38,238 nt of DNA from Nocardia aurantia (lineage in GTDB: Bacteria > Actinomycetota > Actinomycetes > Mycobacteriales > Mycobacteriaceae): assembly GCF_009604425.1 (NCBI RefSeq), contig NZ_WEGI01000025.1, positions 1 through 38,238 of the forward strand, in the 5' to 3' direction. Numbering within the stretch: position 1 is the stretch's first letter; every line of letters begins with the position of its first letter. A model generated the notes under the pieces. It did not search any database. It had not been told where the DNA came from and saw only the letters and a list, made by a program, of their open reading frames with translations. Shown piece after piece: positions 30,302 to 38,238 of the stretch. The position numbers were made by a program, and so were the translations under genes.

Positions 30302-30697
30302 ATGAGTGAGGTGCGGCGCAGTGTGGGTGGCGAATCACCGGACAGCCGGACCGCGGGCGTGCTGCGGTTCCTGACCGAGTTGATCGGATGGGTGGCGACT
30401 CCGTGGGCCCTGGCCTCGGTATCCATCGTGTTGTCCGCGTTGTCGGTGATCGTGTTGATCGGGCTGCCAGCGGTGATCGGCACGCCGGGCGACCGGCCGT
30501 CGCCGGTCGCGGTGCCGGGCGTGGTGACCGTCGCGATGATGGTCGTGGAGTTCGCGGCCGCGGCGATCTCGCCGTGGTTCGTCTGGTGGCCGGCGATCGG
30601 CGTGGCGGTGCTGGTTCTGGTGGTGGCCGCGGTGCTGGCCGGGTTGCCGCGATGGCGGTGGCTGCTGGAATACGACCGGCGGCGACGGTCGGCCTGA
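30302..30697 (+). CDS. Small integral membrane protein, possibly YrdB/DUF2568-like
   Basis: A 131-aa protein with about four hydrophobic segments (roughly 22-38, 39-56, 69-86 and 92-112) and a basic C terminus (DRRRRSA). FLTELIGWV near the start and VVEFAAAAI in the middle loosely resemble DUF2568/YrdB proteins; this is a tentative call. ATG 30302 has only a weak purine-rich site upstream. It is divergent from the GH18-like gene across 229 bp in which I found no clear operator. It is convergent with the peptide-transporter operon, only 6 nt separating the two stops. Function unknown. Confidence 0.6.
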   Translation: MSEVRRSVGGESPDSRTAGVLRFLTELIGWVATPWALASVSIVLSALSVIVLIGLPAVIGTPGDRPSPVAVPGVVTVAMMVVEFAAAAISPWFVWWPAIGVAVLVLVVAAVLAGLPRWRWLLEYDRRRRSA

Positions 30698-30703
30698 TCC
30701 GGT

Positions 30704-32515
30704 TCAGGCCGGACCAGCCGCGCCGGGAATCGCGTCGAGCAGCCCGCGAGTGTAGGGATCGGCTGGGGTGGTGAGGATTTCGGCGGTCGGTCCCGACTCG
30801 ACGACCCGGCCGTCGCGCATCACCAGTACCTCGTGGGCGATCGCGCGGACGACGGCCAGGTCGTGGGAGATGAACAGGTAGCTGAGGCCGAGGCGCTGTT
30901 GCAGATCCGCCAGCAGGGTCAGGATCTGGTCCTGGACAAGCACATCCAGTGCCGACACCGGCTCGTCGCAGACGACCAGTGGAGGATCGGCGGCGAGGGC
31001 GCGCGCGATGGCGACCCGCTGGCGCTGGCCACCGGACAGTTCGTGCGGGTGACGTCGCGCGACCACCGCTGGGAGGGCCACCTGATCCAGCAGTTCGGCG
31101 ACCCGGGCCCGGCGGGCAGGGCGGTCACCGATCCCGAAGGCGCGCAACGGTTCCGCGATCAGACGGCGCACCGTCCACATCGGGTCCAGGGAGGCGTACG
31201 GGTCCTGGAACACCGGCTGCATGGCTCGCCGGGCCGCGCGCAGTCGGTCCCCGGTGCGGCCCGCCAGATCGACCCCTTCCAGGTGAATGCTGCCGGTGGT
31301 CGGGGTCACCAGCCCGAGCACCATGTGCGCGACAGTGGTCTTGCCCGAACCGGATTCGCCGACGATGGCCGTGGTGCGGCCGCGGCCGATTGTGAACGAG
31401 ACGCTGTCGACAGCCGCGAACAGGCCGCCGCGGTCGCGCAGGCGGAACTCCTTGCGCACGTCGCGCACCTCCAGCAGCGGTGGATCGGCGGCTGTCCTAT
31501 CGGCGGCGCGAACGGCAGTCGGTCCGGTACCGGCGGTGCCGACGGCGGAAACACGCCGGGCGTTGCGGTCGGCAGCTGCTTCGGTGCCGACAGTGCTTGC
31601 CGGAGCGGCGTTCTCGGACGCGGCCGCGCCGGCATCCGGTCCGGTGCCGACGGCAGGTGTGGGATCGGCACCGGTACTCGTGGATGCGATGCGGGCGGCA
31701 GTTCGGTCGGGACCGCCGGCGGGTGTGGTGCTGATGACGTAGGCAGCGGGGGCTGCGGCGACAAGGCGGCGGGTGTAGGCGTGGTGGGGGGTGGTCAGAA
31801 CCGTTCGCGCCGGGCCGGATTCGACGATGTGGCCGTCGGACATCACCAGCACCCGGTCGGCGCGTTCGGCGGCGAGGCCGAGGTCGTGGGTCACCAGGAG
31901 GAGGGTGGTGCCCAGGTCGTGGGTCAGTTCGGTGAGGCTGTCGAGGATTCGGCGTTGCACGGTGACGTCGAGGGCCGAGGTGGGCTCGTCGGCGATGAGG
32001 AGGTGGGGGCGGCAGGCGAGGGCGATCGCGATCAGGACGCGCTGGCGCATGCCGCCGGAGAATTCGTGCGGGTACTGGCGGGCGCGGCGTTCGGGGTCCG
32101 GGATGCCGGCGCGGCCGAGGAGTTCGGCGGCGCGTCCGCTCGCCTCGCGGCGGCCGCAGATGCGGTGTGCCACCAGGGCTTCCGACACCTGGGTGCCGAC
32201 CCGGGTGACGGGGTTGAGGTTCGACATCGGGTCCTGGGGTACCAGGCCGATCTCGCGGCCGCGCAACGCGCGCATCCGGCGCTCGGGGGCGTGGGTGATC
32301 TCTGTTCCGCGCCAGGCGATCCGGCCGCCGGTGATCCGGCCGGAGCCGGGCAGCAGGCCCAGGACGGCATGTGCCAGAGTGGATTTGCCGGACCCGGAGG
32401 CGCCGACCACCGCGACCCGTTCGCCCGGCGCGAGGGTGAGGCCGACACCGCGCACGGCGGGAGTGCCGCCGAAGGACACCCGCAGATCGTCGATCTCGAG
32501 CAGCGGGGCGGTCAC
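30704..32515 (-). CDS. Fused double ATPase of a peptide ABC importer (DppD-DppF type)
   Basis: A 603-aa protein carrying two complete ABC modules in one chain. Module 1 (about 1-235) has GASGSGKST, the signature in FSGGMRQR and DEPTSALD. Module 2 (about 350-600) has GESGSGKTT, LSGGQRQR and DEPVSALD. Each ends with the peptide-transporter-type C-terminal segment (HAYTRRL, DPYTRGLL) used in the Opp/Dpp family. The 100-residue linker is Ala/Thr/Gly-rich with recurrent VGT triplets and is probably disordered. GTG 32515 has AGGAAGG about 8 nt upstream. It is the last gene of the leftward SBP-permease-permease-ATPase operon. Confidence 0.9.
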   Translation of the reverse strand: MTAPLLEIDDLRVSFGGTPAVRGVGLTLAPGERVAVVGASGSGKSTLAHAVLGLLPGSGRITGGRIAWRGTEITHAPERRMRALRGREIGLVPQDPMSNLNPVTRVGTQVSEALVAHRICGRREASGRAAELLGRAGIPDPERRARQYPHEFSGGMRQRVLIAIALACRPHLLIADEPTSALDVTVQRRILDSLTELTHDLGTTLLLVTHDLGLAAERADRVLVMSDGHIVESGPARTVLTTPHHAYTRRLVAAAPAAYVISTTPAGGPDRTAARIASTSTGADPTPAVGTGPDAGAAASENAAPASTVGTEAAADRNARRVSAVGTAGTGPTAVRAADRTAADPPLLEVRDVRKEFRLRDRGGLFAAVDSVSFTIGRGRTTAIVGESGSGKTTVAHMVLGLVTPTTGSIHLEGVDLAGRTGDRLRAARRAMQPVFQDPYASLDPMWTVRRLIAEPLRAFGIGDRPARRARVAELLDQVALPAVVARRHPHELSGGQRQRVAIARALAADPPLVVCDEPVSALDVLVQDQILTLLADLQQRLGLSYLFISHDLAVVRAIAHEVLVMRDGRVVESGPTAEILTTPADPYTRGLLDAIPGAAGPA

Positions 32516-32528
32516 GGCGGCGCCTTCC

Positions 32529-33416
32529 TCATCTCGCGGTCTTCGGATCGAGCGCGTCTCGCAGCGCGTCGCCGAAGAGGTTGAAGCCCAAGCAGATCAG
32601 GGCCAGCGCGATGCCGGGGAAGACGCCCGGCCAGACGGTGCGCGACAGGTACTGCTGGGCGTCGGACAGCATGATGCCCAGGCTCGGGGCGGGTGGCCGG
32701 ATGCCCAGGCCGAGGAAGGACAGCACCGCCTCCCCCAGTACCGCGATCGGCATGATCAGGGTCGCCTGGACGATCATCGCGGCCGCCGCGTTGGGCAGGA
32801 TGTGCTCGGCGAGGATGCGCCACGGCCGTACGTGCATGGCGCGGGCCGCCAGGACGAAGTCGGATTCCTTCAGCCGCAACGTTTCCGCGCGGACCACCCG
32901 CATCATCACCGGAACCTGCGAGATGCCCAGCGCGAGGGCGGCATCCACCAGTCCGCCGCCGTTGATCGCGGCCAGGCCGACGCCGAGCACGAAATACGGG
33001 AAGGACAGCACCACGTCGCCGAGCCGGGACAGTACCGCGTCCGGGCCGCGCCGATAGCCGGCCACCAGGCCGAGCGTGCCGCCCAGCAGCACCGCGCACA
33101 GCACCGAGAGCGTGCCGACCTCCAGTGAGGCGCGGGTGCCGTACAGCGTGCGGGAGAGTACGTCGCGGCCGAGATCGTCGGTGCCCAGGGCGAATCCGAC
33201 CGTGAGGGGAGGCTGGTACGGCGCGTCGAAATGCACCTCCGCCGGGCCGTACGGCGCCAGCAGGGGCGCGCACAGGCCGGCCAGGATCGTCAGCGCCAGC
33301 AGGATCGCCCCGACGATTCCCTTGGGGTCCCGGCGCAGCCGCTGCCAGGGGCCGGTTCGCGCGGAAACCGGTGGTTCGCCGATCCTGTTCTCGCGCTGGG
33401 GAATCGCGACGCTCAT
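32529..33416 (-). CDS. Peptide ABC transporter permease (DppC/OppC type)
   Basis: A 295-aa permease. An N-terminal cytoplasmic region (RIGEPPVSARTGPWQRLRRD) precedes the first membrane helix (VGAILLALTILAGLCAPLLA). The OppC-type periplasmic motif FALGTDDLGRDVLSRTLYGTR follows, then the EAA loop FVLAARAMHVRPWRILAEHI and about six helices in all. Its ATG (33416) overlaps the stop of the OppB-type gene (ATGA). It ends 13 nt before the ATPase start. With its partner it forms the channel for peptides or similar substrates delivered by the lipoprotein. Confidence 0.9.
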   Translation of the reverse strand: MSVAIPQRENRIGEPPVSARTGPWQRLRRDPKGIVGAILLALTILAGLCAPLLAPYGPAEVHFDAPYQPPLTVGFALGTDDLGRDVLSRTLYGTRASLEVGTLSVLCAVLLGGTLGLVAGYRRGPDAVLSRLGDVVLSFPYFVLGVGLAAINGGGLVDAALALGISQVPVMMRVVRAETLRLKESDFVLAARAMHVRPWRILAEHILPNAAAAMIVQATLIMPIAVLGEAVLSFLGLGIRPPAPSLGIMLSDAQQYLSRTVWPGVFPGIALALICLGFNLFGDALRDALDPKTAR

Positions 33417-34369
33417 CGGGTCCTCCCGGCCACGCGGACCCGCGGGTCGATCACCGTGTACAGCAGGTCGACCAGCAGATTGATCAGGATGTAGGACGCG
33501 ACGATCACCAGCACCACGGCCTCGATCACCGGATAGTCGCGGCTGAACAGCGAATCCAGGGTCAGCTTGCCGATGCCCGGCAGCGCGAAGATGCGTTCGG
33601 TGACCACGGTGCCGGCGATCAGCAGGCCCAGCTGTAGCCCGATCACCGTGGTGACGACGATCAGGCTGTTGCGCAGGCCGTATCGGACGACGACCGTCAT
33701 CGGCGCGAGGCCCTTCGCGCGGGCGGTGCGGACGAAATCGGCGGTCAGCGTCTCCACCATGGACGAGCGGGTCTGCCGTTGCAGCATCGCCGCGTGGGTG
33801 AGGCCGAGCACCAGCGCGGGCAGGGTCAGGTAGTACCCGCCGCGGGCCGGATCGTGCAGTGGCGACACGTATCCCGAGGCCGGGAACCAGTGCAGCCGCA
33901 CCGACAGGTACAGCACCCCGAGCAGTCCGAGCCAGAACGTCGGCACCGACATCGCCACCAGCGACACCCCGTTCGCCAGCCATTCCGGCCAGCGCCCCCG
34001 GTACACGGCCGCCAGCACGCCGCCGGACACCCCGGTCAGGACGGCGATCAGCATGGCGTACCCGGCCAGTTGCAGGGTGACCGGGAAGGTGGTGGCGATC
34101 ATGGCGCGCACCGGCGACCCGGTCCGGATGGAGTGGCCGAAATCACCGGAGACGCTGTGCCACAAAAACTCCCAGTACTGTGCCCACAGCGGCCGGTCCA
34201 GGCCGAGGTGGGCGCGGACGGCGGCGACGGTCTGCGGGTCGGCCTGTTCACCGGCCATGGTGACGGCGGGATCGCCGGGCAGCGCGCGCACGCCCAGGAA
34301 GATCACCACGGAGGCCAGCACCAGGGTCAGTGCCGACTGCCACAACCGGTGGAAGACGTACCGCAGCAC
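33413..34369 (-). CDS. Peptide ABC transporter permease (DppB/OppB type)
   Basis: A 318-aa permease with the canonical OppB start (MLRYVFHRLWQSALTLVLAS) and the RALPGDPA signature after helix 1. Next come GDFGHSIRTGSPV, then the EAA loop TLTADFVRTARAKGLAPMTV, and about six membrane helices. It begins 15 nt after the stop of the binding-protein gene and overlaps the next permease by 4 nt, so the operon is tightly coupled. Family members carry di- and oligopeptides, glutathione or nickel; the gamma-glutamyltransferase-family gene upstream favours a gamma-glutamyl substrate. Confidence 0.9.
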   Translation of the reverse strand: MLRYVFHRLWQSALTLVLASVVIFLGVRALPGDPAVTMAGEQADPQTVAAVRAHLGLDRPLWAQYWEFLWHSVSGDFGHSIRTGSPVRAMIATTFPVTLQLAGYAMLIAVLTGVSGGVLAAVYRGRWPEWLANGVSLVAMSVPTFWLGLLGVLYLSVRLHWFPASGYVSPLHDPARGGYYLTLPALVLGLTHAAMLQRQTRSSMVETLTADFVRTARAKGLAPMTVVVRYGLRNSLIVVTTVIGLQLGLLIAGTVVTERIFALPGIGKLTLDSLFSRDYPVIEAVVLVIVASYILINLLVDLLYTVIDPRVRVAGRTR

Positions 34370-34384
34370 GGCCTTCGCTCCCCG

Positions 34385-36034
34385 TCAGCCGGCCAGGAAG
34401 GCGGCCCGGCCGAGCCGCACCACGCCGTCGGGGTACACCTCGACGCCGGCCACGCTCGCCGACTGCCCGGTGAGCACGCGGATGCGATAGGTGTACAGGT
34501 ACGGGTTGTCCTGCTGGATGAGCCCCACCGCCCGGCCGTAGAGGTCGGCGCGCTGGGCCGGATCGGCGACCCGGCCGGCCCGCGACAGCAGGTCGTCCAT
34601 CGCGGGCGAGGAGTAACCGCCGTAGTTGCCGGGCGATCCGGTGGTGAGGAACCGGGCGGTGTTGGCGTCCGGGTCGATCCGGCCGGACCAGCCCAGGAAC
34701 AGCGCCTCGAAGGTGCCGCGCTTCTGCACGTCGAGCAGCGTCGAATACTCGACCGGGACGATCTGCAGATCGAATCCGCCCGCGGCGACCGAGGATTGCA
34801 GCGCCTGCGCGTATCGCAGATCGGCCTGCCGGTTGGAGACCTGCAACTTCACCGGGAACGGCACCGGTACCCCGGCCGCGGTCAGCAGTTGCTTCGCGCG
34901 TTGCGGATCGTATGCGGGACAGGCGGTTCCGGTCGCGGAGGCGTAGGCCGAATTCGGCGCGATCGGCGTGCAGGCGGGATCGAACCAGCCGGCGAACACC
35001 GCCCGCACCAGTTGGGGGCGATCGATGCTCAGCGACAACGCCTCCCGGACGCGCGGGTCCTCGGCCAGCGGAGTGTCGATCCGGTGGGTGGGCTTGCCGA
35101 CGCCGTCGACATTGCCGATATTGATCGTCAGGCCCTGGTAGCCGAGCGAACTCGATTGCAGCAGGCGCAGTTTCGGGTCGCCGATGAGGGCGTCGGCGTC
35201 GGTCGGGGCGATGGTGTCGGCGACCTGGATGTCGCCGGAGCGCAGGTTGGCGGCCCGGATGTTGTCGTCGCCGATGATCCGGTAGGTGATGCCGTCCAGA
35301 TGCACGTGCGCCGCGTCGTAGTAGAGCGGGTCCCTGGTCACGGTGATCGACGTCTGCGGCACGCGCGCAACGAATTTGAACGGCCCGACGCACACCGGAT
35401 GATCACCGAACGAGTCGCCCGCGGCGGTCAGCGCGGCCGGCGACATGATCATCCCGGCCCGGTCGGCCAGTGCGGCGGTGATCGGCGCGAACGGAGTCCG
35501 CAAGTGCAGCACGACATGTCCGGCGTCGGTGGTGTCGATGCTCGCGATCGGCCCCATCTCGCCGGTGCGCTGGGAGGTCTTGAAGGTGAGATGCCGCTGC
35601 AGGCTCGTCTGCACCGCGGCGGCGTCGAAGGTGGTGCCGTCGGCGAACTTCAGGCCGGTGCGCAGCGGGACGGTGACGGTCAGGCCGTCGGCGGAGATGT
35701 CGGGCAGGGCGGTGGCCAGCTGGGGTACCGGACGACCCGCGGAATCGTTGTCGTAGAGCTTCTCGCAGATCGAGCTCATCACGACGCGGGTGTAGAGCGA
35801 GCTGGAGGTGGTGGGGTCCAGGCGATCCGGTTCGGAGGACAGGCCCATCACCAGGTTCCCGCCGTCGCGGATCTTCCGATCGCCGATCGGGGTGCCGAAA
35901 TCGTCCGCGTGCGCGGCGGTTCCGACGGAATGTTGCGCGGGCGAGCATGCGGTGACGGCCGGCAGACCGAACAGTGCCACTGCCAGACCGACTGCCACCT
36001 GCCGGGCCATTCGGGAGAGCATGCCGTACAACAT
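34385..36034 (-). CDS. Peptide ABC transporter lipoprotein substrate-binding protein (SBP_bac_5)
   Basis: A 549-aa solute-binding protein of the oligopeptide type. A hydrophobic signal ends in the lipobox AVTAC (Cys30), anchoring it outside the membrane. The mature protein opens with RDGGNLVMGLSSEPDRLDPT, the family signature, and has YDPQRAKQLLTAAG and LVRAVF typical of the second lobe. Length is normal. Start: ATG 36034; ATGs at 36019 and 36010 are in frame, and no ribosome-binding site decides. A candidate promoter lies about 100 bp upstream, so it may be transcribed separately from the preceding GGT-family gene. Confidence 0.9.
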   Translation of the reverse strand: MLYGMLSRMARQVAVGLAVALFGLPAVTACSPAQHSVGTAAHADDFGTPIGDRKIRDGGNLVMGLSSEPDRLDPTTSSSLYTRVVMSSICEKLYDNDSAGRPVPQLATALPDISADGLTVTVPLRTGLKFADGTTFDAAAVQTSLQRHLTFKTSQRTGEMGPIASIDTTDAGHVVLHLRTPFAPITAALADRAGMIMSPAALTAAGDSFGDHPVCVGPFKFVARVPQTSITVTRDPLYYDAAHVHLDGITYRIIGDDNIRAANLRSGDIQVADTIAPTDADALIGDPKLRLLQSSSLGYQGLTINIGNVDGVGKPTHRIDTPLAEDPRVREALSLSIDRPQLVRAVFAGWFDPACTPIAPNSAYASATGTACPAYDPQRAKQLLTAAGVPVPFPVKLQVSNRQADLRYAQALQSSVAAGGFDLQIVPVEYSTLLDVQKRGTFEALFLGWSGRIDPDANTARFLTTGSPGNYGGYSSPAMDDLLSRAGRVADPAQRADLYGRAVGLIQQDNPYLYTYRIRVLTGQSASVAGVEVYPDGVVRLGRAAFLAG

Positions 36035-36130
36035 ACTTCGGTTCGCGATACTTCGCTTTCCGGACAGCTATCGCCCGAACGGTCCGCTTACCGCGCCTTT
36101 CGGAATAGACGAAAGTTGCTGTGTCGCTGT

Positions 36131-36159
36131 TTATTACATCACAATTTCACAGCTCGCAA
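36131..36159 (-). promoter_or_regulatory. Candidate promoter for the peptide-transporter operon
   Basis: On the minus strand TTGCGA (36159-36154) is followed by 17 bp and TAATAA (36136-36131), in an AT-rich stretch. Transcription would start near 36124 and leave a leader of about 90 nt before the binding-protein ATG. Confidence 0.35.
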
Positions 36160-36176
36160 ACCGGGGGAACGGCGCA

Positions 36177-36207
36177 AAGTGGCAATCGTGTCACACAAGC
36201 GGCAATC
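36177..36207. repeat. 11-bp direct repeat AAG(T/C)GGCAATC, 20-bp period
   Basis: AAGTGGCAATC (36177-36187) and AAGCGGCAATC (36197-36207) differ at one base and are two helical turns apart. They lie just upstream of the candidate promoter of the transporter operon, where an activator could bind. Confidence 0.4.
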
Positions 36208-36209
36208 CC

Positions 36210-38027
36210 TCAGCGACCCGCGGCGTAGCCCTGCATACCGCGCGGATTCGCCCCCGCGGACAACACTCCGGTCTCCGGATCCCTTGCCACCGCGCACATC
36301 CGGCCCTCCGACCACGGGCCACCGACCGTGACCCGGTGGCCGCGGCGGCGCAGTTCGGTGATCACCGTGGCGCCGATGCGTGATTCCACGGTCACCGCCC
36401 CCGGATCGGTGGTGCGCGGATAGAACGAGCCGGGGAAACTCTCCTGATGCCAGTTCGGCGCGTCGATCGCGCCCTGCAGATCCGGTCCGCCCCGCACCCG
36501 TTCGCCGAGCGCGACGGCGAGGAAGAAGTGCAGGCTCCACTGGTCCTGCTGGTCGCCACCGGGGGTGCCGAACGCCATGACCGCCTGCCCGTCGCGCAGC
36601 GCCAGCGACGGGCTGAGGGTGCTGCGCGGCCGCCGGCCGGGGGTGAGCGAACTCGTCAGATTCGGTTCCAGCCAGGCCATCTGCAACCGGGTGCCGAGCG
36701 GGAAACCCAGTTCCGGCAGCACCGGATTGGATTGCAGCCAGCCGCCGCTGGGGGTGGCGGCGACCATGTTGCCCCAGCGGTCCACCACGTCCAGATGGCA
36801 GGTGTCGCCCCGGGTCTCGCCGGTGGCCGCGACCGTCGGCTCCCCCGCGCCGGACGGCACGTCCTGTGCCGCAACGGTTCCCGAGTACCGCGGGATTCTC
36901 GGCCGCTGCCCGTCCGGGCTGCCGGGCCGCAGTTCGAGCGAGGCGCGCGGGCCGATCAGGCCGCGGCGCCGGCTGTTGTAGTACGGGGACAGCAGGGTCT
37001 CGACCGAGACCGTGGTGCCGTCGCCGTACCACGCCTCCCGATCGGCGAAGGCCAGCTTCGACCCCTCGATGAGGGTGTGGAAGTACTCCGGCGTCCCGTA
37101 TTCCGGCCGGTCGGGCAGCAGGGCCAACTGCTGCAAGAACACCGGTCCCTGACTCCACGGCCCCGGCTTCGCGACGGTCCAGCCGTTCCAGTCGTGCGTG
37201 ACCGGATCCTCGTAGGTGGCAGCGTAATTCGCGAGATCGTCGCCGGTGAGGGTGCCGGCGTGCCGCTCGCCGGAGGTGTCCAGGACCGGGCGCGCGGCGC
37301 CGGCGGCCAGGGCCTCGCCGATGAAGCCCTCGCGCCACACCCGCCGGGCCGCCTCGATCTGCGCCTCGCGATCGGCGCTCGCCGCCTCGGCCTCCGCGAT
37401 CAGCCGCCGCCAGGTGGCGGCCAGCGCCGGATTGGCCAGCAGTTCGCCCGGGGCGGGCGGCTTTCCGCCGCGCAGATACACCGCGGCCGAACTGGTCCAC
37501 TCGGTCTCGAACAACCGCCGCACCGCCGCGACCGCGGCGCCGATCCGTTCCACCGCCGGGACGCCGCGCTCGGCGTAACCGATGGCGTAGGACAGCACCT
37601 CGGCCAGGCGTTTCGTGCCGTGGTCGCGCAGCAGCACCATCCAGGCGTCGAAGGCGCCCGGCACGGCGGCGGCCAGCGGCCCGGTGCCGGGCACCAGCCC
37701 CAGCCCGAGCGCGGTGTAGTGCTCGATACTCGCCCCGGCGGGCGCCGGGCCCTGGCCGCACAGCACCCGCGGCGGCCGGCCCGCCGGCGCCAGCAGGATC
37801 GGCACCTCACCGGCCGGGCCGTTCAGATGCGGTTCGGCCACGTGCAGCGTGAAGGCGGCCGCGACCGCGGCGTCGAAGGCGTTGCCGCCGGCCTCCAGGA
37901 CCGCCATGGCGACCCCCGAGGCCAGCCAGTGTGTGGACGACACCATGCCGAAACTGCCCTGCAGCGTGGGACGCGTGGTGAACACCAGCCGAGTATCACC
38001 CGACGATCGGATGTACGTCCAAGACAT
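36210..38027 (-). CDS. Gamma-glutamyltransferase-family Ntn hydrolase
   Basis: A 605-aa protein of the GGT family, which self-cleaves at a threonine to form a two-subunit hydrolase or transferase. The predicted nucleophile is Thr409 in GDTCHLDVVD, followed by the conserved GNMVAATPSGGW. FGTPGGDQQ marks the second half, and AVLEAGGNAFDAAVAAAF is the family's N-terminal signature. There is no signal peptide, so it is probably cytoplasmic, unlike E. coli Ggt and like YwrD- or HpxW-type members. With the peptide importer it could degrade gamma-glutamyl compounds; oxamate or cephalosporin-acylase-type roles remain possible. Start: ATG 38027 chosen; GTG 38036 is close to GGAG and equally possible. 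Confidence 0.85.
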   Translation of the reverse strand: MSWTYIRSSGDTRLVFTTRPTLQGSFGMVSSTHWLASGVAMAVLEAGGNAFDAAVAAAFTLHVAEPHLNGPAGEVPILLAPAGRPPRVLCGQGPAPAGASIEHYTALGLGLVPGTGPLAAAVPGAFDAWMVLLRDHGTKRLAEVLSYAIGYAERGVPAVERIGAAVAAVRRLFETEWTSSAAVYLRGGKPPAPGELLANPALAATWRRLIAEAEAASADREAQIEAARRVWREGFIGEALAAGAARPVLDTSGERHAGTLTGDDLANYAATYEDPVTHDWNGWTVAKPGPWSQGPVFLQQLALLPDRPEYGTPEYFHTLIEGSKLAFADREAWYGDGTTVSVETLLSPYYNSRRRGLIGPRASLELRPGSPDGQRPRIPRYSGTVAAQDVPSGAGEPTVAATGETRGDTCHLDVVDRWGNMVAATPSGGWLQSNPVLPELGFPLGTRLQMAWLEPNLTSSLTPGRRPRSTLSPSLALRDGQAVMAFGTPGGDQQDQWSLHFFLAVALGERVRGGPDLQGAIDAPNWHQESFPGSFYPRTTDPGAVTVESRIGATVITELRRRGHRVTVGGPWSEGRMCAVARDPETGVLSAGANPRGMQGYAAGR

Positions 38028-38056
38028 CTGTGACACTGCTCCAATAGCGTGTGTTT

Positions 38057-38238
38057 ATGGAACGCAGACAACTCGAGTATTTCGTCGCGATCGTGGAACA
38101 CGGTGGTTTCACGCACGCCGCGCGCGCCCTGCGGGTGGCGCAGCCGTCGCTGTCGCGGGCGATCGCGAAACTCGAGGAGGAGCTCGGGGTGGCGCTGTTC
38201 CACCGGGTCGGGCGCAACGCGGTGCTGAGCAGCGCGGG
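38057..38238 (+). CDS. LysR-family regulator, N-terminal HTH only (window ends)
   Basis: The first 60 codons of a LysR-type regulator. RQLEYFVAIVEHGGFTHAAR and VAQPSLSRAIAKLEEELGV form the classical winged helix-turn-helix, and LFHRVGRNAVLS is the wing. ATG 38057 leaves only 20-30 bp to the divergent GGT-family start, so the two promoters must overlap each other's coding regions. By the usual LysR pattern it would control the divergent GGT and perhaps transporter genes. The effector domain is outside the window. No ribosome-binding site is evident, which suggests leaderless translation. Confidence 0.88.
   Translation, partial: MERRQLEYFVAIVEHGGFTHAARALRVAQPSLSRAIAKLEEELGVALFHRVGRNAVLSSA

Noticed and set aside
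31450..31740. Possible CRISPR-like or tandem DNA repeat array
   Set aside because: The periodicity is irregular and follows the VGT codon pattern of a protein linker; there are no identical repeats with unique spacers.
33779..36331. 850-codon plus-strand frame over the OppB and SBP genes
   Set aside because: It is antisense to two convincing genes and has low-complexity composition with no recognisable motif.
1..38238. tRNA, rRNA, transposase, integrase, attachment sites
   Set aside because: Nothing resembling these was seen on either strand by reading; a tRNAscan-SE and ISfinder run would settle it.

Overview
The window is high-GC actinobacterial DNA, most likely a Nocardia or close relative. 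Three things support this: strong G/C third-position bias with frequent GTG starts, the mycolata gene order dxr-rip1-ispG-GNAT-PBP (matching M. tuberculosis Rv2870c-Rv2869c-Rv2868c-Rv2867c...Rv2864c), and the neighbouring DUF5753/DUF4254 pair. I saw no rRNA, tRNA, CRISPR array, transposase or phage gene.

Layout. (1) 1-1058: the 3' part of a SARP/EmbR-type regulator with BTAD and FHA domains. (2) 1059-8189: a phosphonate-use locus, with a GntR/UTRA regulator divergent from an FAD oxidase, a phosphonatase-like HAD hydrolase and a four-gene 2-aminoethylphosphonate-type ABC importer. Two HutC-type palindromes lie in the divergent promoter. A 475-nt non-coding stretch with two strong hairpins separates the ATPase gene from the permease genes. 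(3) 8241-15962: a probable oxidative catabolic or tailoring regulon. A TetR regulator, a 3Fe-4S ferredoxin and an MpaB/rubber-oxygenase-family protein run leftward; a P450, an aldehyde dehydrogenase, an acyl-CoA ligase and an SDR run rightward. Two identical-architecture operators overlap a good sigma70 promoter for the P450. (4) 15981-17502: an XRE-DUF5753 regulator divergent from a DUF4254 gene, with a perfect palindrome and a 16-codon leader ORF between them. (5) 17682-19384: two ABC-2 permeases without an ATPase. (6) 19558-20738: a nitrobindin-like protein, a 51-aa exported peptide and a DUF2631 membrane protein around a textbook terminator. (7) 20896-27984: dxr, rip1, cynS, ispG, a GNAT protein and a lipoprotein PBP. 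Cyanase interrupts the conserved rip1-ispG adjacency. (8) 28265-30697: a LysR effector-domain-only protein with a basic tail, a membrane-anchored GH18-like protein and a small membrane protein. (9) 30704-38027: a peptide ABC importer (fused double ATPase, two permeases, lipoprotein SBP) and a gamma-glutamyltransferase-family enzyme. (10) 38057-end: the start of a divergent LysR regulator.

Working together. Block 2 should import an aminophosphonate, deaminate it oxidatively to a phosphonoaldehyde and cleave the C-P bond. Block 3 would hydroxylate or cleave a hydrophobic substrate, oxidise the alcohol and aldehyde, and activate the acid with CoA. Block 7 combines isoprenoid synthesis (dxr, ispG), envelope proteolysis (rip1) and cell-wall work. 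Block 9 fits uptake and hydrolysis of gamma-glutamyl peptides. Substrates are inferred from families and context only.
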